Notes: generated by a model from the letters alone, not told the origin. A stretch of 64,000 nt of DNA from Diphasiastrum complanatum (GCA_029204225.1 CM055100.1:20203747-20267746); one strand, 5' to 3'. Counted from the first letter of the stretch, positions 49,761 through 62,639 are shown. Numbers and translations: made by a program.

Positions 49761-50700
49761 GAAACTTTTGCGAAGGCGAATCAATCACGACTCTCTTCAG
49801 CTCGGATGGAGTTCAGATGCGACCGTTGGACACTGCCAGTTGAGTCGCTCCTACAATCCTCCAGAGTGTAGTCAGTCACTACTGATCTATGTTCATAAAT
49901 TTAATACAGCGATCAACAAAGTTTCAACCAAAGTGCGAAATTCAAAAAGAACAAGAAAACTCAGACATATGAAATATCAGCATAAGCATTCAACATCCAA
50001 GATCAGACACAACAGGAAAATAATCTATATTAATTCTCTCTGAATTTCTTCAAGCACTGCATGCGAATCCACGCAGTGCGTTGGCATGAAAGAAACATGG
50101 TTTTGAGTAGTAGTCTCGCTTTACTAGCGGACAGTTGGATCTTCTGATCCTAGACAGAATTGTCTTCACGTGTAGGTGGACATGTATTCTAGCATCAGAC
50201 TTCTTCACTCTGTTACACTATGTGTATTCTATTTTTAATCTATATGTCAAGTATGATCCAGTAAGTACAATCTCTCTGTGTAAATCTAAGATTAGAGTGA
50301 TTAAGCATCTACAACTAATCAGAGAATTACAAGAGTGACAGATTAGCCACGACCTAGGGAGTATCTGTTGACGTCATGCCATCAGATCAGATTACTGTAC
50401 TTCTGGGTACTTGTGTGATCTTTGGTGGTACTCCTTGGGGCATGAGCGCTGAACGGGTTTCGTTTACCTCGTCTGCCTTCTTCTGTACTGGACCGCAAAG
50501 GAATCTCGTTCGTGGATCTTTCGTGTTCGTGAACCGTTCGTCTCCGTCTCCGTTGACTTTCGCGTTCGCGAAACTCTTCGTGTTTCGTGTCTCCAGCTGT
50601 TCGAGTTCGCGAACATCTTCGTCAGGTGAAGGGCTGAAAGCTAGCAAGGCTTTGTAATCAGAAAAATTTTGTTTCTTCATAAAAAAGACAATTTCACGTA
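49675..50700 (-). repeat. Presumed 5' LTR and leader of the copia element
   Basis: Position next to the PBS implies an LTR on this side. No second copy exists in the window, so the outer boundary is unknown. The part at 50,440-50,620 has repeated CGTTCG and TCGCG words and is GC-richer. Confidence 0.35.
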
Positions 50701-50721
50701 TATTTACGAAAGAAAAAAAAA

Positions 50722-50843
<122 letters not shown>

Positions 50844-51034
50844 GTTGTAGCCAAAAATCAGTTGTTATCCATGTATAGACAGAAGTTTACTAGTAAAGGC
50901 AAAAGTTACATCTTCAAGCAATATGCATAGCCCAAAAAGAAGAAGTATCATTATGTTTAAAAAGTAAAGCTTGTCGTATAATATACCATTTTGTTGGGGT
51001 GACTACGTTGTTCAATATACGAATGTAATTATGG

Positions 51035-51200
51035 TTTTTTTTTTTTTGCATACATTATTATTAAGCAACTGCTGGTTGTTATATACAACTTGGTTAAGCC
51101 ATTTACGAAGCTCGGCTCCTTAGATGTCACCACACAGTGGTCGAGGTTCGAGCCTACACCTTTCCGGTGATAGTCAACAACTTCACCCATACACTCCACT
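51035..51200 (-). mobile_element. SINE at inner edge of right arm
   Basis: On the minus strand it reads AGTGGAGTGTATGGGTGAAG, box B-like AGGCTCGAACCTCGACCACT, GTGACATCTAAGGAGCC and ends in (AAT)n GTATGC plus about 13 A. It matches 42,250-42,402 and shares its flank. Confidence 0.7.
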
Positions 51201-52586
51201 CAGATAGACACGATGTTTTTACAAATTTTGCCAAATCAATTCCTTCGTAATGTTGTTGACTTCATGCTTGAGAAGAGAGAACCTGATTGGTATGTGAATC
51301 ATGCTCACAAGAGTAGTAGGAGTTGAAAGAACTTGTAACCAGTGTTCAGAAAAGCCGGCATCTCTTGAGAATGGAATTGACATATGTCGTCGAAAACCGA
51401 TTTCATAAAAAATTCATAAGAAGTTGACTTTCAAAAAACCGACAACTTTTTTTAAATGCAAAATTTTTGAGTTTATTCATTTTCACTTGGAGGAAATTTT
51501 TGTTAGGTAAACTAGTTAGATCTTTATAAAAGTTGGGTTACATAGGTTTATTGAGTCAATAAAATGGATTTTTAGTGTCAATATTTAATGTTTTGTCGGC
51601 AAAAACTCTGAGATGCACAAAGGCAAAGAATTTCAAAACCCGATAACTTCACAAATTTGCACGAAATTAGAGGGAAACCTCGAGGAGGTTTCCGAACTAG
51701 TGCTCACAGAGAACCGGCAAAGTCCTACAACCAACCGACTAGTTTTAAAATTTACCGATTGATCTTGAAACAAGCGAAAAATCAAAAGTCCAAGAACCGG
51801 CTGAAAATCTTAGCAGCATGAAACTTATCCTTGATGCAAAAATAGGAGGAATTTTTTTAAGAATACTTTAACATAATTCATTGAATTACATATGTTTTGT
51901 ATTGACTTTTAGTAGTAGATACACACATGTTATAGTAAGTAGCATTACTCTTTAAGTCCCATCTTGCAAATTTAGCTTAAAGTACGTTAAAAATAAGTAT
52001 GTTATTGAGCATTATAGACTATTTGAATTTTTTTACCAAGTTTCAAATTGCGACGATGAATGTCAATAATCTATTTGCAAGGTGCACTTTTTAACTTCGA
52101 TAAAATATCGACAAACTTTGAAAGTTGTAGGAACTTGGAGGTTCGAGGAAAAAAAAAAAAAATCGGCTGAACCAAGAAACTGTAGGAAGACAACCTACTT
52201 GCAAAAAAAAAGAGCGTGCAAAAAAAAGAGCGTGAGCACTTGAGCACTCTTCTTAACACTCACTTGTAAGTTGCATGGATTGGAATGTGGAGAATAACTA
52301 TTTAGCATTTAGTATTAAGATGCAACTTGAAGTTATGCGAAATATGGGCCAATAAATGCCCATGTGTGGTGAGAGATTAAGAGAGTTTATTGGCCAGCCC
52401 CATAGCCCCATTCACTCACGTGGGAATGGGGCCAGTTCATTCTCTCATCATTTTTCAAACTTGAAAGATAAAGACTGAGCCTCGTCTCGCCAATCCTTCT
52501 TATTAACAAGGTGGCGTAGGTGGCGTGGAATGCTCATTTCTCTCTCTCTCTCTCTCTCAGCTGCTGCTGCTTTTGCTTTGTGGGCG

Positions 52587-54048
52587 ATGGAGCTGCAGCT
52601 GATGCCACAGGCATGCCTTCGATTTCGATTTGATGCAGGTGAGGAAGATGGATTGGCGCATAGGTGACTCAAGCACTACTGCGGCTCCCATACCATATTG
52701 TTGGTTGGAGAGGGGGACTTTTCCTTCTCCTGCTCCTTGGCTATGGCCTTCGGATCCGCAGTGAACATGGTTCCCACCTCTTTGGATTCAAAGGGTAAGA
52801 TTGCTTAGCCTCCTATTGCACTTTCTTTGCAGATTTTTCAGGAGTGGTTAGGAATAGGTAGAGTAAATAGGTGCAAAGTGGGTTTATCGATATGCATGGC
52901 AGGTATTCTTCAGAAGAAATATAGCACAGCTTCTGTGACTGTGAACGTGGATGCCACAGTCATGGCGGCATCGAAGCTACTAAATGGGAGACTGTTTGAT
53001 CGAATTGTTTACAATTTCCCACACGCTGGATTTTTCGGTTCTGAGGATCGCAAGGATGTTATCAGGTAGGTAACACGAAGAAATTGTCTCATGGATTTCA
53101 TCCATTATAACAAGAATTACAAGCTTTATCTGAACCGAATTTTTTCTTGTACACGCAGGAAGCACCAGCTTCTTATGCGAAAATTCTTCGAGAATGCAGC
53201 GAAGATGCTTGTACCAGGAGGGGAGGTTCACGTCTCCCACAAAGACCATGGACCATACAAGAAGTGGAAGCTAGCAAACCAAGCTAGCAAGGGTTGTTTG
53301 GAATTGAAAGAAAGCGTGAAATTTGATCCGGCTGATTATCCGGGGTACGTCAACCGCCGCGGAGATGGAGCGAACAGCGGAAAACCTTTTCCCCTTGGAG
53401 AATGCCGAACATTTAAATTCGTTTACAGGTTTGAAACTATTGAACATACTCTCCCGTACATTTTCTAACCTCGCATGCCTCTTGGAAAGAAGAATTCGTC
53501 CTCAACTGAAACGAATTTGTCTTGCCGCATTTGCTTGCAGTGCAATGCTCGCAGCAATCAGGGCATTTCCAAGCTTCTCGCCCTCCATGCTGCTGGCTGA
53601 GGGATTCTATGCAGAGGCTAAACAGGAGGAGCTCTCTCAATCTGGAAAGCGTCGCTTTGAACCTAATCTGGAAGACCAAGAGTGCAGAACTTCCATCAGG
53701 CAACGAACAGAGATGGGTTGGCAAGAAACTTTCTTCTTCAGGAGATCATCTGTTCAAGTTCCTGTAGCACCAGCCAATTTCTTTGGAGATTTTATGTCAC
53801 GCCCAGGGGCCATAGTCAGAAGATTCAAGCCATACCCACCTGCACTTCCCTCTCCCCAATCAGCACCAGTAATACATCATGCCTCCCGGAAGCTCGTACT
53901 GGTTCATCCTCCAACACAACAACAGCTATTTACCTTAGGACAACGTAATTTCAATATTCAGAGCTGTACACCTATGGCTCACCAGTCACAGCACATAGTT
54001 GTTCAGCAGCATTCATCTATGCCACCTCTTCCACTGCGTCTGCTATAG
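52587..54048 (+). pseudogene. BMT5-like (DUF2431) rRNA methyltransferase-family gene, right copy
   Basis: Exons 52,587-52,794, 52,903-53,065, 53,159-53,428 and 53,541-54,048; GT-AG introns with consistent phases; 382 codons before the final stop. Motifs: ILLVGEGDFSFSCSLAMAFG (Rossmann SAM-binding loop), FDRIVYNFPHAGFFG, LVPGGEVHVSHKDHGPY, ADYPGYVNRRGDG. The last exon encodes the same extra C-terminus as the left copy. Differences: exon 1 has 18 extra bases (CGATTT plus 12) and a TGA at 52,665-52,667 where the left copy has TGG; exon 2 lacks 36 bp in frame, removing 12 residues between the first motifs. Apart from that TGA the frame is open. Either a recent pseudogene or rescued by another start or splice (a GCAG/GTGAGG donor-like site lies just before). 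Confidence 0.8.
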
Positions 54049-54699
54049 CTACATGTCTATAACCTGAAATCTTGGTTTTGTGGAGCATGTCGGTGAAAAC
54101 TGGAGCAGCGCAGCATCTCACTTCTTGCACAGGGAAGTTTAGCAGCACTTTACAGCTGATGCCACTGCCTTTATTGGCTTCATTGGCTCCCTTGGTCAAT
54201 GCTACCATCCATTGTAGGCAAATGCAATCTTTTCCTCTTGAAAGCTTGAGAACGTTTCCTGCAAACTGCCATATACAGTTGGTTTTGTCTCAAAGTGCCA
54301 AAGTGTTATGCTGATGTGAAAAAAGTTTCCATAATACTCCTTGCTTCCAAAAATGCCTCTGTTTTCAATGCTCTCATTTCTTTCTAACATTTAGTGTCTC
54401 TTTTGACTTTGAGCATGCACTTGAACACCAATTTAGCTTGTCCTATCTTCCAATCACCTTGTTTTTCTTTGGATTAGGGTCAAGCTCCTAACACTTTGAA
54501 GAGGAAATGAAAGGAAGTCCTGATCAAGACAATACCTAAGGGACACATGTGGAGTAGATCATTCATACTAGCTCCTCATACTATATCGCTCAAGTGCACA
54601 TTTGTCCAAGCTTTATTGGATTTTTTTTTTTGAATAGAGGATGCACTTTCGAGCGTAGAGGTTGGTTCTGTTTCAAAAGGAGGGTCCAACTCTTTTTTT

Positions 54700-55760
54700 A
54701 TTCGGAATGCATTATTATGCCTATTAGATTTTCTATGTAATATTTATCATGTATATAATATATAGTTTGACATATTAATAAATTCATCTACCTATATATG
54801 ATTAAACTAGAAACGAAGGCCAGCCTCATAGTCTCTACATCTAAGTTAAAGTTCAACGTTCTAGGATGCTTTGAACATGTATGTTAGTCTTTGAACTTCA
54901 TCCAATACAATTTCAGAATATTGATGTAACTTGCAAAGTATATGTGACATCATTACAATGTTTCTTATGTTGGTGACTCTAATACTTTAATTTGGAGATT
55001 ATGTAATGATAAATTTAACTAGAATAGGCAACCTAGAGAGATCACTGTATGAGAAATACCTTAGTTCCTAGAGACTAGATACATACATAACCAAGAGAAA
55101 CATACGAGCTTACAAAAAAATGGAAATAGAGAACTTTTAAAGGAGTCATTAAAAAAATTTAACAAAAAACATGAACAATAAAATTAGAAATGCTTGAAGT
55201 TGTATTCTCATGTATTGAAAGATCTTTTTTTTTTAATCCTCAACTTTCCAGTCCAAGCTCAAAAGTCTTTGAACAAAAGCTTGTTGTTTATCAAATATAT
55301 CTATTAACTTAGTTTTTTGGGCATAAACATAATACAAAATCCAATTAAATTTTTTTAAAATGACAATGTTACAATAAGACTATACATATTCAGAAAACCA
55401 TGAATATTATTGACAACCTTTGAAATTAAATACAAAAAGAAGTATTCATATGTATTATTTTGATCAAGATACAACAATATTAATTTTGATATGCAAATTC
55501 AACATACTGGAGAATTAATGGAAAAAATGTTTCATGACAAGTAGGTTTCATATTTTGTACTTTATAGAAATGTTTCTTTGTCCAACTTATGTTTTTGGTT
55601 TGTCCTTCACTGAACTTTTAAATATGTGACATACAAAGGAGAAGTGCATTGTAGTAACATGGATATGAATATTTTAATTTATATCATAATGCACTAGGAG
55701 TAATGGTCACACATGAGCTTTGACATGACAAGTTTGTTGAGGGTTTTGGCAACATACACA
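54700..55760. other. AT-rich spacer
   Basis: No open frame of note, no repeat partner and no RNA gene seen. Confidence 0.5.
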
Positions 55761-55769
55761 AACACATTC

Positions 55770-58061
55770 CTATATGTACGCACCAACAGATATGCCATTA
55801 GTGAGCCTTCTGGTTGGAAGTATACAGCTCCTCTTCAACGTTGTCGTTGAAAATGTTGTTTTGACATCCATTTGGTGTATTTCGAGGTCTTCTGCGGCTG
55901 CTAATGCAATCAGAGTCCTGATTGACTGCATCTTGATGATAGGACTAAAATTTTTTTGATAATTCACTCATTGGACTTGAGTGAATCATTTAGCCACTAG
56001 CAATGTTTTCCATTTAGCAATGGAACCATTAGAGTTGGGCTTCTTCTTGAAGATTCAGTTGTTGTCGATAAATCTCTTGTGAGTGGGGAAGTCGACCAGT
56101 GTCCAGGTCTGGTTCGTCAAAAGTGAGCTGTACTCGCTTTCCATAGCTTCTTGCCATTTCACAGCATCCTTGGAGTTAATTGCTTTGGCTAGGTGTATCT
56201 CTCAAGAATTGTCCGAGTTTGTGAGGATCTGTCGATGTTTGGTTGACCAGGATGCGATGATGCTTCTTCTTGAAGTTCTTCAGACTTCCTTTAGCTAGCC
56301 TGGCCTGGTCTGATGACAGGTACTGTCGGCTGCTCAACTTTTGTAGTTGTAGCTGCAGGTTCTATAGAAGGAACATCAACGTTGGAAGAATCCATGCTAC
56401 GTAATGACATAGCATCATTTATCGATGGCTGTTTAAAATCATAGTATGTATGTTCTTAAAATATTACATCCCTAGAGACAAATACTACATTGATGGATGG
56501 ATCATAAACTTTATAAGCTTTATATTCATCGGGATAGCCAATGAAAATATATTTATTTGTCTTATGATCCAGCCTTTTTCTAAGATGTTTAGGAATGTGA
56601 ATAAAACATATACAAACCAAAAGATTTTTAAATGGCTGACACTAGGCTTGTGTCCATGCCAAACTTCATAAAGAGTTTTGTTGTTGACGGTTTTGGTGAT
56701 GGATCTATTCTGCAAGTAACAGGTTGCTGCAGTAGCTTCTGCCTAGAAAGATGTGATTAATGTAGCATAGATCTAGCTGAGTTGAGAAGTGTTTGATTCT
56801 TCCTTTTTTCAATCTCGTTCTGTTGAGGTGAATAGGAAGTGATGAACTGTCTTCTAATACCATGTTCAGCCATGTAGTCGGACATCTCGTTAGAGAGGTA
56901 TTCGCCACCACCATCAGTTCGGAGTGCTTTCACTTTTGTAGATGTTTGTGTCTCAGCCATGGCCTTGAATCTCTTGAAGCATTCAAAGATTTCAGATTTG
57001 TGCTTAATGAACTTGTTTGTAGAACATCTAGAATAATCATCTATGAAAGTGATAAAATAGATTGCATCTCCTAAGGACGGAGTTGGCATTGGACCACAAG
57101 GATCACTATGTACAAGATCCAATACATGCTTTGTTTTGATGGAATGTGATTTGGGGAACTTGCTTCTAGAGTGTTTGGCATAGACGCATGAACAAAAGAA
57201 AGGTTTTCTATCTAATGAAGAGGGGAAATACAATCCATCAACTAAATTATTACAACGCATATAGAAAATTGATCTTGTATTCACGTGTCCAAATCGACTA
57301 TGCCACAGAATAGCATTATCATTTACATTTTCATGAGAGATGCTAGCTATTGCAACTGAATTAGAGAGCACGTAAAGATTTCCGACTCTAGTGCATGTAG
57401 TCAAAGTAATATCTTCCTCGAATATTGTACACTGCTCAGATGAGAAAGTAACAGTGTAGCCCTCATCAGTTATCTTAGAGACTGATAACAAGTTCTTTGA
57501 TAGCTGAGGAATGTGAAGGACATTGGGAACACAAATAGATAGATCGTTGTTGAATGTGATTTTGACTATCCCTTTGCCTTCAATGCGTATGGTGCTTGAA
57601 TCTCTGAGGTAGATGAATTAATCTCTGTTGTAAACTGCATACTTGGTGAACCATTCCTTGCGAGAGGTCATGTATTGGGTAACGTCGTTGTCCAGGTACC
57701 AACTATCACAGTCTTCGTTGCTGTTGTTTTAAGCCATTAACAAGTGTGTATCTTGTTCCTTGAATTCTGTCGCATTGGAGGAGTCTAGCTGCTACTGTTG
57801 TTGCTTTTTTGTCTCATTGTAGATGCGGATGCAACACTCCTTGATGTCATGATTGGCTCTCTTGCAATATCTGCAAAAAAGCTTCTTACGCGATCTACCA
57901 TACTCACCTTGAGTGTGAGGCTTCTGTTGTTGCTGTAACACTTGATCATTGCCCTTGGAATAGTCATTCTTCTTGGTGTCCAAGGCCATGGATTTGTCTT
58001 TGATGGACAAGCCACTGGTCTGCAAGTGGTTCACCTTTGACTTTTTCTTGGCGAATGCCTC
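55770..58061 (-). pseudogene. Copia element part 2: gag knuckle, protease, integrase, start of RT
   Basis: Gag C-terminus with CRYCKRANHDIKEC (57,792-58,034) is followed by a poorly preserved protease, GAG-pre-integrase and integrase core (56,757-57,491; AILWHSRFGHVNTRSIFYM, LRTDGGGEYLSNEMSDYM, SYSPQQNEIEKRKNQTL) and the integrase end (56,485-56,715; EVWHGHKPSVSHLKIF). A short RT piece (55,770-55,967; IRTLIALAAAEDLEIHQMDV) is last. The N-terminal gag is missing and is replaced by the end of another element's integrase. Several stops interrupt the reading. Confidence 0.85.
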
Positions 58062-58165
58062 CTCATGTGTACAGGGCCATGGATTTGTCTTTGATGGACA
58101 AGCCGCTGGTATGCAAGTGGTTCACTTTTGGCTTCTTTTTGGCGAATGCCTCCTCAAGTGTTATC
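57984..58165 (-). repeat. 91-bp tandem duplication across a copia-copia junction
   Basis: Units begin at 57,984 and 58,075. Both include GGCCATGGATTTGTCTTTG and GGCGAATGCCTCCTCA and encode an integrase end (KVNHL) fused to a gag stretch (TSGLSIKDKSMAL). Since each unit contains the junction itself, the fusion came first and was duplicated later. The unit length is not a multiple of three. Confidence 0.85.
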
Positions 58166-59995
58166 TTTGGTACGACAATGGTACGACTTCTATTTTGAAG
58201 ATAGACTGTGGTATCGCATGCTTCTGACCAAAAATCTTTTGGTAGCTTCATCTCAACAAGCATAGATCTGACACTTTCCACAATCGTACGATTCTTGCGC
58301 TCAACTACACCATTAAGTTTAGGAGTATCAACTTGCGTAAATTGTCTTTTGATCCCACATTGATCACAAAGATCATTGAATTCAATAGACTTGTACTCAC
58401 CTCCACTATTAGATCTTAGGACTTTGATCTTCCTACCTGTTTGATTTTTGACCATTGCTTTGAAGCTCTTGAAATTGGCAAAAGCATTCGATTTCTTCTT
58501 TAAGAAGTAAATCCACGTCTTATGTGACATATCATTTATGAAGGTCATGAAATAAAAAGCTCCACCCATGGACATAGTCTTCATAGGCCCGCATAGATCT
58601 GTGTGGATCAAGTTCAAGATGTTCTTTTCTCTTGCAACACCACCTTTCTTGGATTTCTCTTGATGTTGCTTCCCATACACACATGATTCGCACATCGTTT
58701 TCAAGTGGTCTTTCATCATAGGCAATCCTTTCACCATTTCCAATTTCCTCATCAAGCTAAGCCTTCCTAGGTTCAAATGACCAAGCCTTTTATGCCACAG
58801 TTCAGTTTGCGATGGAATGGACGAGATAAGTCCATGTTGCCCGTTAATTGTAGCGTTCAACCAGTACAATTTAGTGTTGGGCTCTCTTATACCATCCGTA
58901 ATGACTTTGAACTTTTGGTTCACCTCCTTCACAAAGCAACGATCATGAGCAAATTCTACTTTCAACTTTTGATCAGTAATGACACCAATGGAAAGTAGAT
59001 TTTTCTTCAAACCTAGTACATAATGTACCTCCTTGATCGTCTTGCTTTTGCCATCAAGTAGTTGGATGCAAAGGGTACCTATCCCCTTGATCTTGCACAC
59101 ATCACCATTTGCTTGTGAAACAAACATTATATTGTCCAACTCTTTCAAGCTACTGAACCAATCTTTATTACCTATCATGTGTCCCAAGTCAATATACCAC
59201 GCTTGATCATCTTGATTGGATGACAATGCTGATAGCTAGAGTCTTGAACTTCACCTTTGTCGACAAGGTTACCTGTTTGCTTTGGTTTCCCCTTGCCTGA
59301 TTCTGTCAAGAAATTACGACACTCGCTTTTTCAATGGCCCTTTCGCCACAATGGAAGCATTTGCCCTTCTTCTTGGTCTTGCTAGATGATCCCTCATCTC
59401 CTGAGTCTTGGCGAATTGCTGCTTAGACTTCTTCTTACCCTTGTCTTTGTCTTGTTTTTGGCATGTCGCAGGTGCTTAATCATCAGTATTTTGACTAGCT
59501 TTCACCATTTCTGATAAGGTTCTGCAATGTCGCACAATGCATTGTGCACAAGCTCAACATCACGTATGCGCTCACCAATAGAATGTAGTTCATCCCTTAT
59601 TGTCTTGATTCTGGTCATATAAGTCTGAATGTGCTCTCCTTACTCCATTTGGGCACTATTCAGTTTTGACTTCAGAAACATAATCCTTGATGGATTTGAC
59701 GTCTCGAACTGCTCCTTTAGCACATCCCATGTCTATCTAGGTGTAATGGCATCACTTATCTGGATAATGATGTGGTCTTTCACTGAGAAGTTGATGAAGG
59801 TCAAAGTTCTCCTCGTCTTCCTATCGAACACTTTAATGTCCGCTTCATTTGGCGGTCTTCTCTCATCACCTGTGATGACATCCCATAGTTCCTTCTCTAT
59901 CAATATTTTATCATTTTGAATTTCCACACTGCATAGTTGAAAATCCCGTCCAATTTGCTATTTTCACTCAAAATGGACTCTCCCATGTTTGTCAT
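58063..59995 (-). pseudogene. Copia element part 1: gag, protease, integrase
   Basis: Gag starts at ATG 59,995 (MTNMGESILSENSKL), with EKELWDVITGDERRPPNEAD after a frame change. The long open stretch 58,063-59,226 has the protease region (AWYIDLGHM, where the D-S-G triad reads D-L-G), KKNLLSIGVITDQKLKVEF, the GAG-pre-integrase ELWHKRLGHLNLGRLSLM, integrase zinc residues CESCVYGKQHQ, and the core with LIHTDLCGPM, VLRSNSGGEYKS and LNGVVERKNRTIVE. In the core, D is replaced by N (RSNSGG instead of RTDNGG). It belongs to the lineage of the 14.6-20 kb element. RT and RNase H are absent. Confidence 0.9.
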
Positions 59996-60108
59996 CCCAA
60001 AACTGCCTAAAACTACAACCGTTGACTAAAAGAGGCGTTTCGAGTACAATGGCGACGTCAATTATTTTGATGACCTACTGAAATTTCAGCGAGGATACAA
60101 TAATTTCC

Positions 60109-60303
60109 TTGTCCAAGGAACCTCAGCCTCTTGCTAGCGGAAGAGTAAGCGACACACGAGAATTTGTTGATGTCTTGGTTCAAGATTACAATGTGGTTAC
60201 GATAGTCGAGGAAATTGTAGAAGAGTTGTCACTTGAAAGTACAGTGGCTACTCAAGAAAAAGAAAAAAATGTAACTGACCTCGAGGATTCCCTTTTGTTT
60301 TAA
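60109..60303 (+). other. Orphan 64-codon open stretch, acidic
   Basis: MSKEPQPLASGRVSDTREFV and an acidic tail (VEEIVEELSLES). No domain is recognised and there is no paralogue in the window. It lies just outside the copia gag start, so it could be leader sequence or a captured exon. Low support. Confidence 0.2.
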
Positions 60304-60309
60304 AAAATA

Positions 60310-61080
60310 ATTGCATTTATATTTTTTGATGAAATTAAGAATTTGAAATATTTTAAAAATTTTAACATTGATAATCATTACCAAAAATTAAAATTGTAAC
60401 AATTTGTCAAGTTTATAATATTTTGATTTTAGATGTGTTTTTATAATATTTCTATAAAAAAAAATTATTGTTAAAAATTTTAAGAAATGAAAAAGAAAAT
60501 TCGATTTTTTTCAGGGTGATTTAAATATTTTCACAAATCATTTAATCTCGATTATTGAGAAGTAATTCTATTTGCGTTTATTTAATGTTTAAATATTTAA
60601 TAAACTTACGTAGGTATAAATAAAGATTTTCAGAAATTTAAGACTTTAAAAAATATTGATTCAAATTTTTAACATAATTTAAAAAATATTTTTTTTGATA
60701 CAAGAATTGTAATTTAAAAAACTTTTAAAATTCCAAAAAAAAAATACTGTAACTTTTGTTTTAAGTAAGCAGAAAATATTTTTTAGGTGTTTTAGTGGTT
60801 TTGTATCTAATAATTTTATTTTGAGTAGTATTATTATTTAATATAAGCTAATTTTAAGTCATTTATGAAAATCTATTGGCCAAAGTTTTGTAGCTTGAAT
60901 TATTTTCTTGCAAAATACAACATTTTTTTAACATTACAATATATTTATTTGAAGCATTTTAAATTTGGACACTTTTTAGAAAAAAAAAATTAAAAAAATG
61001 GGTCTCCAAATCATTTTTTTTTTTTTGGTCATCCTGTTTTAGATTTGATTTGATTTATTTATGCAAGCTTCAAATGTGAT
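60310..61080. other. Very AT-rich stretch
   Basis: Long runs of A and T, roughly 80% AT by eye, without genes. A matrix-attachment-like character is possible but cannot be shown from sequence alone. Confidence 0.6.
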
Positions 61081-61119
61081 CTAGAATAAGTGTACATTTA
61101 GTTTGATGCCTAAATCACA

Positions 61120-61560
61120 CTTGAGCTTAAGAGAGGGAGTAGAATTAGTAAGCTCAACTGTGATTGTACTGTTAATGTAGTTTACAGTTGTTATGTACTG
61201 TTTCTGTTTGGTAGGTAGGCTTTAGTTAAAAAGCCAGCCCAGGGCTTGTCCCGGGCCGATAACGGGATTACATATGTATATAGCTAACAATGCCACGTAG
61301 AGGCCAACAGTGAAATTCATGCATTTATTAGGCTTATGCGACATGGCGTCCCCATGGTAAAGGGGACCTTTACTTTTATATGTATCATTCTCTTTGTAAT
61401 AAAGATGTTTTTGCTTTGTGAGTTCTTTGCTTATATGAGCTCCTCCATCACTCTGTTGCTTATGGATGTTGTGTGTGGTTTCGATGGATGGCAATCAATC
61501 AGTGATTGCATCTCTGATCTATACTCTCCACTAGATCCGAATTTCCGCATAGAATGTTAA
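61120..61560 (+). repeat. Possible solo LTR of a copia element
   Basis: CTTAAGAGAGGGAG, a copia-style polypurine tract, is followed by TAGAATTAGTAAGCTCAAC. Farther on are ACATATGTATATAG, CATTCTCTTTGTAATAAAG (poly(A) signal-like) and GAGCTCCTCCATCAC, an arrangement typical of copia LTRs. The expected TG start reads TAG and no second copy or clear right edge was found. Confidence 0.4.
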
Positions 61561-61561
61561 C

Positions 61562-61708
61562 TGTAAAGCCATTGAGAAAGGTGAGGATATGCTGCGTGCC
61601 ATGGAGAAGATAGAGGAGGAGCCAGAGTATTTCAGTTTTAATGCCATTGAAGCACCTATTCTAGAGAGGGCTTGGATGACGACAATGTTTGACTATGGGC
61701 ACTGCTGA
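61562..61708 (+). pseudogene. Coding-like fragment, unrecognised
   Basis: About 48 codons without stop: AIEKGEDMLRAMEKIEEEPE, then YFSFNAIEAPILERAWMTTM, ending in TGA at 61,706-61,708. Amphipathic, charged and unlike the low-complexity frames around it. There is no convincing upstream exon or ATG context. It could be the last exon of a gene disrupted by the LTR-like block before it, or a captured fragment. Confidence 0.3.
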
Positions 61709-62523
61709 GAAGGAAGATTAATCAGGGAACAGATTCTAGAGCATTGAGTATTTGATCACATTCATGCTTCGATCTTGGCTCTTCACTATCTAGATTCTTG
61801 ATTAGTATTCATGGATCATTGAGTCCTGATTTTGGTACTATGTACTAAGTAGGCATTGGGCAATAGAAGTGCCACAAATTACAATACATATCTATGTAGT
61901 ATGACATTCCCACACACCATGGTTATTTCAACATAGTAAAGTTTGTGATTTGTGGCTTGTGACTTGCCTCGACTTTCAACGTCTATTCTCTCATCTTCTC
62001 ATCTTCTTGAATTGTTCTTTGTTTAGTAATATAGTTACTCACTCAGAGACTCCCAACTACAAACTTACAAGCAAACTTTAACAAGTTTCAGCTTTGATGT
62101 TTCAGATTTTAAGCATGTCTACAATCTAACATTTTTTGAGCTTGTCTAACTTTTAGGCATCATCCTCATATAAAAGTCTACCACATCTTTTGTCTGGACG
62201 TTTTTTTGAAATGGCAAATCGTAAACATTTGAAAAAGTGATAGGGACATTCTGGACTAAAGAAAGGCCCATCTGACCTATGTGGCACTTGGGAATTAGAA
62301 CGATTCCTGGGTTACATTGGTTATACATGAAATCTGGTATAAGGAAACTAGGGTGACCGTAATTTTGAGTATGCTTTCATGATAGTAATATTAAATTGCT
62401 TTTGATTTAATTTTTGTATATTCAAGTATGTTTTCATGCCGATATTAATGAATAGCAACAAGGCACTTATGGTCAGCCATGATGTAATCCATTCAAGCAT
62501 TTATGGTTGCCCTTGATTCATTA
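61709..62523. other. Intergenic, no gene seen
   Basis: No recognised coding or RNA feature. Confidence 0.5.
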
Positions 62524-62533
62524 TGGGCAAATT

Positions 62534-62624
62534 ACCCAAGGGAGTTGGCTCAATTGGTTAGCTTGACATCCAAAGTTTCTTCGGTCTCAAGTTCGAGCCT
62601 TCCATTGGAAACCAAGAAGCATTC
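62534..62624 (+). mobile_element. Short tRNA-derived retroposon (SINE-like), copy 2
   Basis: GGGAGTTGGCTCAATTGGTT (box A region) and CAAGTTCGAGCC (box B) are followed by TTGGAAACCAAGAAGCATT. It is flanked by a 10-bp direct repeat TGGGCAAATT (62,524-62,533 and 62,625-62,634). Its sequence matches copy 1 at 3,629-3,702 in reverse orientation at about 90%. Total length is about 91 nt. Confidence 0.7.
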
Positions 62625-62639
62625 TGGGCAAATTTTATT

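Larger units (their letters stand above)
51035..54690. repeat. Right arm of the large inverted duplication
   Basis: Inverted homologue of 37,983-42,402. It includes the SINE, the upstream region, the BMT5-like gene and its 3' flank to GAGGGTCCAACTC near 54,690. The arm is about 0.75 kb shorter, mainly because the 38,091-39,165 section is absent, but it has extra upstream sequence near 51,600-52,240. Confidence 0.9.

Noticed and set aside
53437-53724. Antisense open frames over the BMT5-like last exon, seen in both copies
   Set aside because: They are shadows of the sense exon. The sense frame is the one with consistent splice phases.
60310-61080. Matrix attachment region or replication origin
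   Set aside because: Only AT-richness supports it, and no specific motif arrangement was recognised.
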